Shown here in pieces: positions 38,866 through 50,262 of a stretch of DNA of 64,000 nt; the first letter of the stretch is position 1; every line of letters begins with the position of its first letter. A program made the position numbers and the translations under genes. The notes beneath the pieces are model-generated. The model ran no database searches. It was not told the DNA's origin and saw only the letters and a program-made list of their open reading frames with translations. The DNA comes from Pontederia crassipes (taxonomy: Eukaryota; Streptophyta; Magnoliopsida; Commelinales; Pontederiaceae). The stretch spans positions 5,115,001-5,179,000 of the forward strand of contig CM060195.1 of the NCBI GenBank assembly GCA_030549335.1, written 5' to 3'.

Positions 38866-41800
38866 TCATAACCTCCTTAAAAATAAATTCGTCCTCAAAT
38901 TCGCTTAAGGGAAATTACATCAATCTATTTAAACAATTCTGGAAAATCCTTCCTCATTTCATCTTCCAATTCCCATGTAGCATCTTCATCTCTATGATGT
39001 GTCCATGCCACTTTCACCATAGGTACCATCTTATTCTTCAAATGCTTAGTCTGGTACTCCAATATCTCTATAGGTTGTTCTGCATATGTCAGGTCCACAT
39101 TCAAGTTTAGTTCTTCCATATTCACCATATTAGCATCACCATGCTGATACTTGCGCAGCATTGACACGTGAAAGTCGTTATGCACGTGTCCATAAAATGG
39201 CGGTAGCGCCAACCTACAGGCTGCATCTCCAATCAATGCAAGTATCTCGAATGGACCAACATACCTAGGGCTCAGCTTACCCTTCTTGTTGAACCTCATT
39301 ACTCCCTTCATCGGGGAGACTTTCAGCATCACACGATCTCCTACCTTGAAGATCTGTTCTCTTCGTTTCTTGTCAGCGTAAGTCTTTTGTCTAGTGAATG
39401 CTGCCTTCAATCTTTCTCTAATGAGTCGAACCTTTTCAGCATCCTCCATGGTTTGCTTCAACATTTCCTCTAACAAGAACTGTCGTCCCCCTACCTCACT
39501 CCAACAGATAGGGGAGCGGCATGGTCTTCCATACATGGAAACAAAGGATGCCATGCCAATACTAGAGTGGTGGCTATTATTATACGCGAATTCAATCAGT
39601 GGGAGGTGTGTGTCCCAACTGCCACTCCAGTCCAAAGCACATGCTCGAAGCATATCTTCCAATGGTTGTATGATGCACTCAAACTGACCGTCTGTCTAAG
39701 GATGGAACGCTGTACTGAAATTTAATTTCGTTCCAAAGGCACTCTGAATGCTCCGCCAAAATTTCGCTGTAAATCGCGGATCTCTAACCGACACAATGGA
39801 GACTGGCACTCCATGTAGTCGGATAACCTCCTTAATATAAATGTCCATCAGACTTTCGACGAACTGTTTCCATTTGATGGGGATGAAGTGGGCCGCTTTA
39901 CTGAATCGGTCCACCACTACCCAAATCGCATCGTGGCCCTGCTGTGTTCTTGGAAGCCCTGTAACAAAATCCATCGTTATCTTTTTCCCATTTCCATTAT
40001 GGGATTCCAAGTTCCTGTAGTACTCCATATGCCCTTTGACGCTCAACCTTCACTTGCTGGCATACTATGCATTTTGCAACGTACTCTGCTATGTCCTTCT
40101 TCATATTGTTTCACCAGAAGGTCCGTTGCAAATCCTTGTACATTTTTGTGCTTCCGGGATGAATGGCGAATTCTGATTTGTGGCATTCATCAAGTACCTG
40201 TCTTCTTAGTCCATCATGGCCAGGGACCCACAAACGTCCCCTGTATCTGACGACTCCATCTGAAACCGTAAAGTCGGCAAGAATCTTTTCGCACAACTTG
40301 AGTAGGTGGTCGTACTCATCATCATTCGGTTGTGCCTTTTTAATTTTTAAGATCAACTCCGGTTGCATGCCGATGTGTGCCATAATCCGTACACCATCAC
40401 TACTGGTCACTGGACTGACCTGTATAATACAGTCGATCATGTTCCAGCGACTTACTCTCAGGCATGCGAGTGATCCTACCGACTTTCTGCTGAGTGCGTC
40501 AGCGACTGGGTTTGCTTTTCCCGGGTGGTAGCTGATAGCAAACTCGTAATTCTTGAGGAATTATATCCATCTCCTCTGACGCATGTTCAGATCACGTTGA
40601 GAAAAGATGTACTTCAGACTTTTGTGATCTGTGAAAATCTCGAACTCTTCACCATAGAGGTAGTGCCTCCAAATCTTGAGGGCAAAGACTACCATTGCTA
40701 ATTCGAGATCGTGCGTCGGGTAGTTCTTCTCATGTTTCTTCAACTGCATTGATGCGTAGGCGATGACCTTTCCATGCTGCATCAAGACGCACCCTACGCC
40801 GGTGCCGCATGCGTCGCTGTATACCACATAACCTCCTTGGCCTGAAGGTACGGTAAGAATAGACGTCGTCGTCAATCTTTTCTTTAGTTCTTGGAAGCTA
40901 TCTTCACACTTCTGTGATCACTCATATTTGACGCCTTTCTTTGTGAGATTCATTAGTGGCGACGCGATCTTGGAGAAGTCTTGTATAAATCTCCGATAGT
41001 ATCCTGCTAGTTCGAAGAATCTCCTGATCTTCGATACATTCTTTGGTTGCTCCCAATTGGCAACTGCTTTCACATTGGCAGGATCCACTGATATGCCATC
41101 CTTGCTGATAATATGTCCGAGAAACATTATCTCATCCAGCCAAAATTCACACTTCAAAAATTTGGCGAACAGTTTGTGCTCTCGAGGAGTCCGTAGCACA
41201 ACTCGTAGATGCTCCTCATGTTCCTTTGGACTCGACGAATAAATCAAGATATCGTCGACGAAGACTATCACGAACTTGTCCAGATATGGCTTGAACACCC
41301 AGTTCATCAAATCCATAAAGGTTGTCGGAGCATTGGTCAGCCCAAATGGCATCACCAAGAACTCGTAGTAGCCATATCTTGTTCTGAATACTGTCTTCGA
41401 CACATCATCATCAGCTATCCTAAACTGATGGTAACCACTTCTCAAGTCGATCTCGAGAACACCTTTGCCGAAGACAATTGGTCGAACACGTCATCAATTC
41501 TAGGTAGTGGGTACTTATTCTTTATGGTGGCCTTGTTCAACATCTGATAGTCTATGCACAGTCTCATAGATCCATCCTTCAATTTCAGCATTTCTGTTGG
41601 AGCCATTCTATATGGTGCCTTCGATATGGGTGCAGTACCCGGTACCAAGTCGATACGGAAGTCGATCTCCCGTCGTGGTGGTAGTCCTGAAACATCGACC
41701 GAAAATTCCTTCACCACCTCTATGCTATCTCGGTCTATCTCAGTCCGGTCCGTCTTGACTACGCTTGCCAAGAATCCTCGACATCCTTTCTTCAGTAGCT

Positions 41801-44503
41801 TTTGGGCTTTGATAGATGATACCAGGATCTTACCCAGCTTTAGTGGCGTGCCTCTGACAATAATCTGAGGTTCTCCTGACGCTCCGATCACAATCTTATT
41901 TGCTCGGCAGTGTAGGTAGGCATCGTGATAGGACAACCAGTCCATACCCAACGCTACGTCGTACTCTCTGATCGGAATGGCGATCAAATCTACCGAAAAG
42001 TCCTTACCCTTTATCAATCCAATAACTATTTATTGCATGATGATAATTTTTCTCATTCAATTAAGTCCTAAATAATTCCTTATAAGTCACATGTACAACG
42101 TGACTTGTGGACTATCTCTATATCATCATCATTAAGGCATAACATTATGTATCCTTTCTATTCTCTTAGGTAGCGTTCTCAACTAACCTAGAGATCAACT
42201 TTTCAATTTGAATCCATAATCTTTCCTAACCATATGATTAGGAATCCTCGACATCCTTTCTTCAGTAGCTTCTGGGCTTTGATAGCTGATACCAGGATCT
42301 TACCCAGCTTTAGTGGCGTGCCTCTGACAATAGTCTGAGGTCCTCCTGATGCTTCGATCACAATCTTCTTTGCTCGGCAGTGTAGGTAGGCATCGTGGTA
42401 GGACAACCAGTCCATACCCAACGCTACGTCATACTCTCTGATCGAAATGGCGATCAAATCTGCCGAAAAGTCCTTACCCTTTATCAATCCAATAACTATT
42501 TATTGCATGACGATAATTTTTCTCATTCAATGAAGTCCTAAATAATTCCTTATAAGTCACATGTACAACGTGATTTGTGGACTATCTCTATATCATCATC
42601 ATTAAGGCATAACATTATGTATCATTTCTATTCTCTTAGGTAGCATTCTCAACTAACCTAGAGATCAACTTTTCAATTTGAATCCATAATCTTTCCTAAC
42701 CCTATGATTAGGAATCCTAGACATCCTTTCTTCAGTAGCTTCTGGGCTTTGATAGCTGATACCAGGATCTTACCCAGCTTTAGTGGCGTGCCTCTGACAA
42801 TAATCTGAGGTTCTCCTGACGCTCCGATCACAATCTTATTTGCTCGGCAGTGTAGGTAGGCGTCGTGGTAGGACAACCAGTCCATACCCAACGCTACGTC
42901 GTACTCTCTGATCGGAATGGCGATCAAATCTGTCGAAAAGTCCTTACCCTTTATCAATCCAATAACTATTTATTGCATGACAATATTTTTTCTCATTCAA
43001 TGAAGTCCTAAATAATTCTTTATAAGTCACATGTACAACGTGACTTGTGGACTATCTCTATATCATCATCATTAAGGCATAACATTATGTATCATTTCTA
43101 TTCTCTTAGGTAGCGTTCTCAACTAACCTAGAGATCAACTTTTCAATTTGAATCCATAATCTTTCCTAACCCTATGATTAGGAATCCTCGACACATTCTT
43201 CAGTAGCTTCTGGGCTTTGATAGCTGATACCAGGATCTTACCCAGCTTTAGTGGCGTGCCTCTGACAATAGTCTGAGGTCCTCCTGACGCTTCGATCACA
43301 ATCTTCTTTGCCCGGCAGTGTAGGTAGGCGTCGTGGTAGGACAACCAGTCCATACCCAATGCTACGCCGTACTCTCTGATCGGAATGGCGATCAAATCTG
43401 CCGAAAAGACCTTACCCTTTATCAATTCAATAACTATTTATTGCATGACGATAATTTTTCTCATTCAATGAAGTCCTAAATAATTCCTTATAAGTCACAT
43501 GTATAACGTGACTTGTGGACTATCTCTATATCATCGTCATTAAGGCATAACATTATGTATCCTTTCTATTCTCTTAGGTAGCGTTCTCAACTAACCTAGA
43601 GATCAACTTTTCAATTTGAATCCATAATCTTTCCTAACCCTATGATTAGGAATTCATTGAGGTCTTCTTTAATTCACTATTCAATAATAGATGTCATGCT
43701 TTACTTGTTGTGTTGACCTCACTTTTATCTCAATTTATGGTGCCTTAAGGATAACGTGGGGGTAATATCTTTAGGGCTTTGGTTATTCAACCTTAGAATA
43801 ATCTCCTTAGAACTTTGGTTATTCCTTTCGGAATAACCTCCTTAGGCATTGCCTTATACCATCAATCCTCTTTCCATCATCTAAGGATTTATGTCATCCC
43901 TCACTTTATCCATGGCTTCACCAACCGATTTTTAGTTCACATAGATCAACTTGCGGTCCTCGCCGCAATCCATCTCGAGAGAGATCTATTCACCCTCCTC
44001 AATTCTTCTTTTTGCATCCTCGAAGTCGCCCTTCCCATCGAATTGAGGGGCTGCAACTTCAAAACCTCTATAATGCCTCTACGATCATACCCAACTACCA
44101 TACAAGACTCCTAGGTGGGTGTGCTCAGTGTGAGCTAAGTGGGATCCATAAAGATCCTCGCCTCAACCTCGCTCAATTAGGATATCGGGTCTGCTGCCTA
44201 TTCTCTATTGGGCTCTAATCCTACGCTCATTGGCCTATGAACGTAGGGCCTACTGAATGACCCGCTATAATTCGCTTTTGGGAGCTCGTGGAATATGGCT
44301 CAAAAAAGCCATAGCAATTGTTCCAACGTAACAATAACAATAACAATTCTACATAATGTGAGCTCCATAATCCATACAACAATACAATACTTACTTGACC
44401 CTACTTGATGGCTACAGTGGTTGCTCGTGACAATTGCACATGGACTCAACTCTATCTATTAGAGACAGCTAAGAAGTGTCTCTCCTTAGGTTCTGATACC
44501 TTT
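38866..44503 (-). mobile_element. Internal region of the nested Gypsy element: chromovirus pol, no gag found
   Basis: Minus-strand order from the PBS end (44489-44500, complement of AGGTTCTGATACC) is as follows. About 0.8 kb lacks a recognisable protein. A protease-region array follows (43.65-41.77 kb). RT is at about 41.6-40.9 kb, with [10 protein letters not shown]. RNase H is at about 40.9-40.5 kb, with [10 protein letters not shown]. Integrase is at about 40.4-39.0 kb, with the DFVTGLP core and the C-terminal GPFEILALIG. A chromodomain ends it near 38.93 kb (VAWTHHRDEDATWELE). It is a Tekay/Del-like chromovirus. The coding region is broken in several places and recognisable gag is absent, so it is a non-autonomous fossil. 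Confidence 0.85.
41771..43652 (-). repeat. Four tandem ~470-bp copies of the protease region plus spacer
   Basis: ACCAGGATCT starts at 41821, 42291, 42761 and 43228, giving periods of 470, 470 and 467. Each unit joins a protease C-terminal piece ([13 protein letters not shown]-type wording) to a ~220-bp non-coding spacer with GTCACATGTACAACGTGA. The copies are almost identical, so the amplification is recent relative to the element. Confidence 0.9.
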
Positions 44504-46600
44504 TGTAACGCCCCGAGACCCACGTGACTATCACGTGCTCAGAGTCGTCCCAAAGGCGCTACACAATTCTATGTAAATAAATTTTTGCGAAAAATAAACT
44601 CTATTAATGCGGAAATAAGATCGTCTAACAATATAATATCAAGGAGCTAGTAATGACCATAACTCCACCATACTAAATATGCGGAAATAAAACTAATCCA
44701 ATAATCTATTAGGACTAAGTCCTACACCATGTGCAACATCTCTGTCACTGAGCTTGACCACCTGCATCACCATCCTCTATTCTCTCGCCTGCATGAATCC
44801 AAATGCAGGGAAAAATCTATGATTATAAAAATACTCAGTACGTAGGGTCTAACCATAACAATAAGTATATCAATAGTGCTCAAGAATCAATAATCAATAA
44901 TGAACGATCATCGATAGAGCACATGATAAGACCATATAAGAAGAGCTCAATAATAAAATAATATATATCAATAAGGCCATGAATCAATAAAAAGATCAGG
45001 TAAAAGATCAAGGGATCAATCGATATCAATTATCAATTATGCCCGATCACTATGGCATCTATCCAATTTATAATTTTCCATTGTCAATATTTATGGTCAT
45101 TTGTCAATTACCAATTTCTATTCTATTCAATAGGCGGAGGCAAAGACAATCAACGCCAAAATCCGAATGACAGGGTTCAATTCAATTCAATTTAATTTCA
45201 ATTTCAATTCAATTCAATTCAATTAGGGAGCGCTCAATCAATTATGGGAAACTCCATGTCTTTTTCATGTAGGTCAATGGGGGATCAGTACCACGGCAAG
45301 CCGTCCTCCAATGATAGCGCTAACAATATCTTCGTGATGGCGGGAGACCATGGCCATCACAGGACAGTCATAACTTCCCTAAATGATGACGTCTCAAACC
45401 TCTGGGTACACTATCTGCTCCATACAATACTATAACAATAATGGCCCAGGGGGCTTAGAGACAATCGGAGAACATGGAGACTCAGCAGTTTTCATCTTTT
45501 ATCTTATTTAACATAAAGACCTATATTTAACAATTTAGGTTAGACAAGAACCCAATCAGGGGAAAACTACTGGATCAATAACATGATGGATAGCATGATA
45601 TGATATGGTAACGATAAAGATAATCTCAAATCAAATTTAATAAAAATCTGATGAGGTCATATCTACCAACAATGCAATTAGGAACAATTATAGTAACTAT
45701 TCAATTAACATATCACAATCTACATTTTCTATTCCCAGAACCCAGCCCGCGTCGGATGGAACCCGGACCGTGTTCGGAAACGACCGATATCACCTCGGTC
45801 AAGACAAACCCGGGTCGAATGTATGGTGAACCCGGACCGGGTCGGCCGGTTCACGTTCAATCCAATTCACACCGCGACCCGATTCGAGCCGAAGCCAGAA
45901 CCCGGGTCGGGTCAATAGGAATCTGGGCCAGGTTGGACAACTCAATCTGTTTCCGAATCCGACTCGGTCCGGATTACATAGAATCCGGGCCGGGTACAGC
46001 AGAACCCAAGCTGAAATCTGTCGCCGATGGAGAAGTGTGTTCCGATGCGATTTTCCGACCATCATAACTATGCCCTACAATATCCAAACTATGTATACGA
46101 TATATCAATGGAATTTTGGTACAAAGGAGAAGAGATTAGGGTTCCATGTCGTGGAAAATCGACGACATAGGGATTCACCCTACCTACCTAAAGTTGGTTG
46201 AAAAATCAATCGAATTTTCTTCTCTGAAAATTTGCACTAACGCCGAACTTTGGTCGACGATTGCTCTCTGTCCTCGTTCCGAAACTCACGATCACCACTT
46301 GGAACTTCTTCTTCTATGTGCAGGCTTCGAAACCAGCTGCCACACGTTATCGGGGGTGCCTCGGTTCGCGTGCAAATGAGAGGAAAAAGAGGGCTCGTGG
46401 GCATAATTCTGTTTGGCAGAAAAGGGGTTTTCCAGCCACCTCTTAATGTCTATTTATAGTGCACACTTGGTATTTTCAATTCTATTGGGCATTGGACTCT
46501 TTTAGAATCAATCTTAGCCATCCATCAATGATTTATCACCCCATAATTTTTCAGATTTAATTAAATCCGAGATTAATTATTTTCCTATCATAACAACTCA

Positions 46601-48102
46601 CACTACAAGAAAATCGCGATTTTTCGACGGATAATTTTCGACGGTTCTAAATCCCTCGCTATTTACGACGGATTTTTCGACGGTTATGACCGTCGAAAAT
46701 AATTTATATTATTATTTAATTTTTTGACGATTAGGAACGTCGATATTTTTTACGGATATCCATCCGTCGTAATTTCCGACGACTTCTCCGACGGTTACGA
46801 TCGTCGGAAATAAAAAAATTAAATTATATATTTTTAATATTATTATTAAATTGTTTCGACGGATTTTCCGACGGTCACGACCGTCGGAAATAAAAAAAAA
46901 TTAATTATATAATTTATTATATTATTATTAAATTTTTTGACGATTAGGAACGTCGATATTTTTGACGGATATCCATCCGTCGCAATTTCCGACGACTTTT
47001 CCGACGGTTAGGACCGTCAGAAATAAAAAAATAAATTATATATTTTTAATATTATTATTAAATTTTTTCGACGGTTGTGACCGTCGGAAATAAAAAAATT
47101 AATTATATAATTTATTATATTATTATTTAATTTTTCGACGGTTAGGAACGTCGATATTTTCGACGGATATCCATCCGTCGCAAAATCCGCCGCAATTTCC
47201 GAAGGTCGTAACCGTCGGTAAATCCGCCGTAATTTCCGACGGATATCCAAACCGTCGCAATTACCGACGGTTTTGACCGTCGGTAAATATTACCGTCGGT
47301 TCAAACCATCGGTAAAATAAAAAATAAATATTATATATAACTAAATAAAATAAAGATTACTGGCGGGCCGGATCCGGCCGCCTGGCACCGGATTCGGCCT
47401 CCTGGCGCCGGATCGGCCGCCAGGCGGGCCGGATCCGGCCGCCTGGCGCCGGATCCGGCCTCCTGGCGGCGGATCCGGCCGCCTGGCGCCGGATCCGGCC
47501 TCGGCCACCTGGCGCCGGATCCGGCCTCGGCCACCTGGCGCCGGATCGGCCGCCAGGCGGGCTGGATCCGGCCTCCTGGCGGCGGATCCGGCCTCCAGCA
47601 GCCGGATCCGAACGCCAGGCGGCCGGATCCGGCCTCCAACAGCCGGATCCGAACGCCAGGCGGCCGGATCCGGTCGTAAATTTTTTTTATATTTAAAAAA
47701 TTATTTGCGACGGTCGCGACCGTCAAAAGATCGACGGTTGCGACAACCGCCTAAAGTTTCGACAGATGGGACCATCGAAAAGTTGCGACGGCTCGGACCG
47801 CCGGCCTTTTTCGGCGGTTGGAACCGTCGGAAATTTTGACGGCTCGGACCACCGGCCTTTTCCGGCGGTTGGAACCGTCGGAAATATCGACGGTTCGAAC
47901 GAACCGTCGGGGACTGTTCCGACGGCCAGAACCGTCGATATTTTCGACGAATTTTTTTCAACCGTCGCAAATCCGTTTGCGACGAGCATTTTTCGGATGG
48001 ATCGATTCCAACTGAAAAACCGTCGGTAATTGCGTTACCGACGGTTTTCGGGCTGATTACCGACGGTTCGGACCGTCGGTAATCCGCGTTTTTCTTGTAG
48101 TG
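46601..48102. mobile_element. Non-autonomous CACTA element, 1,502 bp, with TCA target duplication
   Basis: The ends are CACTACAAGAAAATCGCG and, as complement of the right end, CACTACAAGAAAAACGCG. TCA occurs at 46598-46600 and 48103-48105, the 3-bp duplication typical of CACTA. The sister LTR has the uninterrupted site AACTCAATTAAATCC near 38704-38718. Inside are dense CCGTCGGAAAT words on both strands and a ~210-bp tandem unit (starts 46726, 46939, 47147). A GC-rich minisatellite-like block follows. No transposase is present. The open frames inside are composition artefacts. Confidence 0.95.
47361..47680. repeat. GC-rich minisatellite-like block (GGATCCGGCCGCCTGGCG words)
   Basis: Irregular repeats of about 18-40 bp built from GGATCCGGCC, GCCTGGCGCC and GCCAGGCGG. 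Related words occur at 35062-35350 (another CACTA element) and 62880-63060 (a hAT element). Confidence 0.8.
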
Positions 48103-48259
48103 TCAATTAAATCCAATCTCTCTCAAATTCCCTTTTATCTCTTTAACTATCTTTTCCAATTTTCCTTGAATTTTGGAATTAAATAATTCTCGAATATTAG
48201 ATAATGATTTTTCAGATATTATAAATGAATAATATTTAACGAAAATCTGGGTTGTTACA

Positions 48260-48860
48260 AAAAGTGAGAAGAACATTTGTGAAGTCCATTTGAGCTTGAA
48301 GTTGCAAAATTTTCATTTCTTTATCTCTTACTCTTGTGCGATGTTCAAAGTTATAAGAAAGAGATTGGATAGTGTCCTTATGATGTTATAATAGTTGTTT
48401 AGCTCGTAGGTGAAAAGAGATTATGCCTTACCTCTTGAGAAAACAAAAGTAAGTAAAAGCTTTCGAGTAGGAGAGGTGTGCCTTACTTCAAATGGAGAAA
48501 AGGCAAGAGTTGTAAAGGTTTTCTTTCTTACCTTATTTGGAACGAATAAAGGGCGTCAGTGAAATCTTTGACGGTCTTGAGGTCGAGAAATCAAAGGAAA
48601 AACATAGTTCAAGGTGTGACTGAACCTCGTCAACATCAACAAACTATTGTACATTTTGTATTTGTCCTTCTCTCTCTCCTTCTTACTCTATTATTCATGT
48701 GAAATGATTTCTATTATCTTAGTTTAAATATTAACAAATCGATTTTAAACTTTTGTGATGATTTTTATAAATCGTTATTTTCGGTTTAAACACCAATTCA
48801 ACCCCTCCCCCACCACCTCTTGGTGCCTTGTGATCTATCTTGGTGTCTTATGATCACACA
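48260..48860 (+). mobile_element. Right LTR of the SIRE-like Copia element, part 2 (fossil)
   Basis: After the AAAAG duplication it resumes at the matching point of the left LTR (GTGAGAAGAACATTTGTGAA versus about 25948). It ends with the TTGGTGCCTTG and TTGGTGTCTTATG words that close the left LTR. The exact last base is uncertain, so no clean target duplication was established. Confidence 0.72.
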
Positions 48861-49166
48861 CTTTCGACATTTTTCTACGTAGATTTTGTCTGTCTTAGAT
48901 ATTAAAATTGATCTTCATTTGTTATCATGCTCATTCTTGTAATCAGGTTTCACTTTTGGACTTTACTCCATATGGGCCTAGTTGGGTGTAATAAAAAATG
49001 TTATAGAACATTTTTTTGAACCTCATCTTGATCTCATTTCTTTTACCCTGCCTGAACAACTCTATTCTCCGCAACAAAAGAACTCACAATTATCATCTTT
49101 TGCAATTAATGCATGTGGGGCCGCTAACACAAAGTTACATTTGGTAGAGCGAGAACAATGCTCTTA
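48861..49166. other. Non-coding stretch, nothing recognised
   Basis: Flank of the Copia element. The 61-codon frame at 48982 has no signature. Confidence 0.35.
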
Positions 49167-49739
49167 GGCATTGTTTGACAAATACAAAAATTAGAGTATT
49201 AAGTAGCGATTAGCATTTTGATAGAGTTAAAATGCTACTATGATTGTTTGGTAAATGATTTTTAAGTAGCGTTTAGGAGTTTTAGAACAAAATGATATAA
49301 GTTATTCCTACTAGCTTATAAAGAGTAGAGTATAGCGATTTTATGTTTATTCCTATTATACCATCATTTGTTTTAATATAAAACTTTGTTTAATTTTTTA
49401 AACATCGTATATTATTTTTTTATTTAATATATCACATCTTTAAAATTATTTAAATAAAAAATATATATTTAGAAATAATCAATAATTTGTATTAATTTTT
49501 TATTCAAAATAAAATATTTTAAATTAATTATTATGGATATGATGCTTATAAGAATAAATTTAAATTATATTCTTATGTCTATTTTTGTCATTATACAAGT
49601 ATACGCTAGTTCAACCGCTATATTTATCAAATAGTTTTTATCAAATTTATAAATAAATCGCTATCTGCTAATAGTTAACCGCTATCCTCTAATCAAATCA
49701 CTATCTTCTAATCGAATCGCTAACTTTACAAATAGAGCC
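49167..49739. mobile_element. MITE, about 570 bp
   Basis: The left end GGCATTGTTTGACAAATAC pairs with the complement of the right end, GGCTCTATTTGTAAAGTTAG. Words GTAGCGATTAG and CGCTAATTC-like variants recur near both ends. No coding capacity and no clear target duplication; hAT-like by its ends. Confidence 0.55.
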
Positions 49740-50262
49740 GACATATTTTCGTACCAAATGTTGTCACTCTAGAGGTGTTCACAGAGTTGGGTCGGGTCTA
49801 TGTTTCCTCCACCTTGTCTTGGCTTATAAAAATTCTCCTCCCACATATTATCCGCATGTGCATGCTTTTACTATATTTATGATGTTTAAATGTGATCAAG
49901 GAGAGGCCTCTTCACATATATGAAAGTGAAGGCTTAAGATACTGAGACTTGATCACTTTTCTACTAGACAGTTCAAAGAAACAATAAAATTTTACATCTG
50001 AGAAGTTCCTAAGTAGTTTATATATGTTAGCCAGCTTTTTGTTTATTGATGTGATATTCCCTATTTATACATTACATGACGAAACTCCATACCCAATTAC
50101 TCATAGAACTGGATTAAAACAAAACATTACATGACATGGCTTCCTCTTCCATTTGTTGCAGAGGAATTTTTAGGTTATACAGGTACTTGAACAGACGACA
50201 ACACAAACGCATGAACTCTTACCTCACTCACATACTTGAGAACAGACAACAACACGTGAACA
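49740..50262. other. Intergenic region downstream of the peroxidase gene
   Basis: Probably holds the peroxidase 3' UTR (minus strand, below 50263). No other feature recognised. Confidence 0.4.

Larger units (their letters stand above)
44504..48259 (-). mobile_element. 5' LTR of the nested Gypsy element, interrupted by a CACTA element
   Basis: It starts TGTAACGCCCCGAGACC and ends GGTTGTTACA. Without the 1,502-bp insertion and its 3-bp duplication it is 2,251 bp, matching the other LTR. The element is flanked by AAAAG at 36604-36608 and 48260-48264, a perfect 5-bp target duplication in the Copia right LTR. Confidence 0.92.

Noticed and set aside
47331-47726. Pro/Gly/Arg-rich 131-codon frame
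   Set aside because: Translation of the GC-rich minisatellite-like block in a CACTA element; several frames stay open for the same reason.
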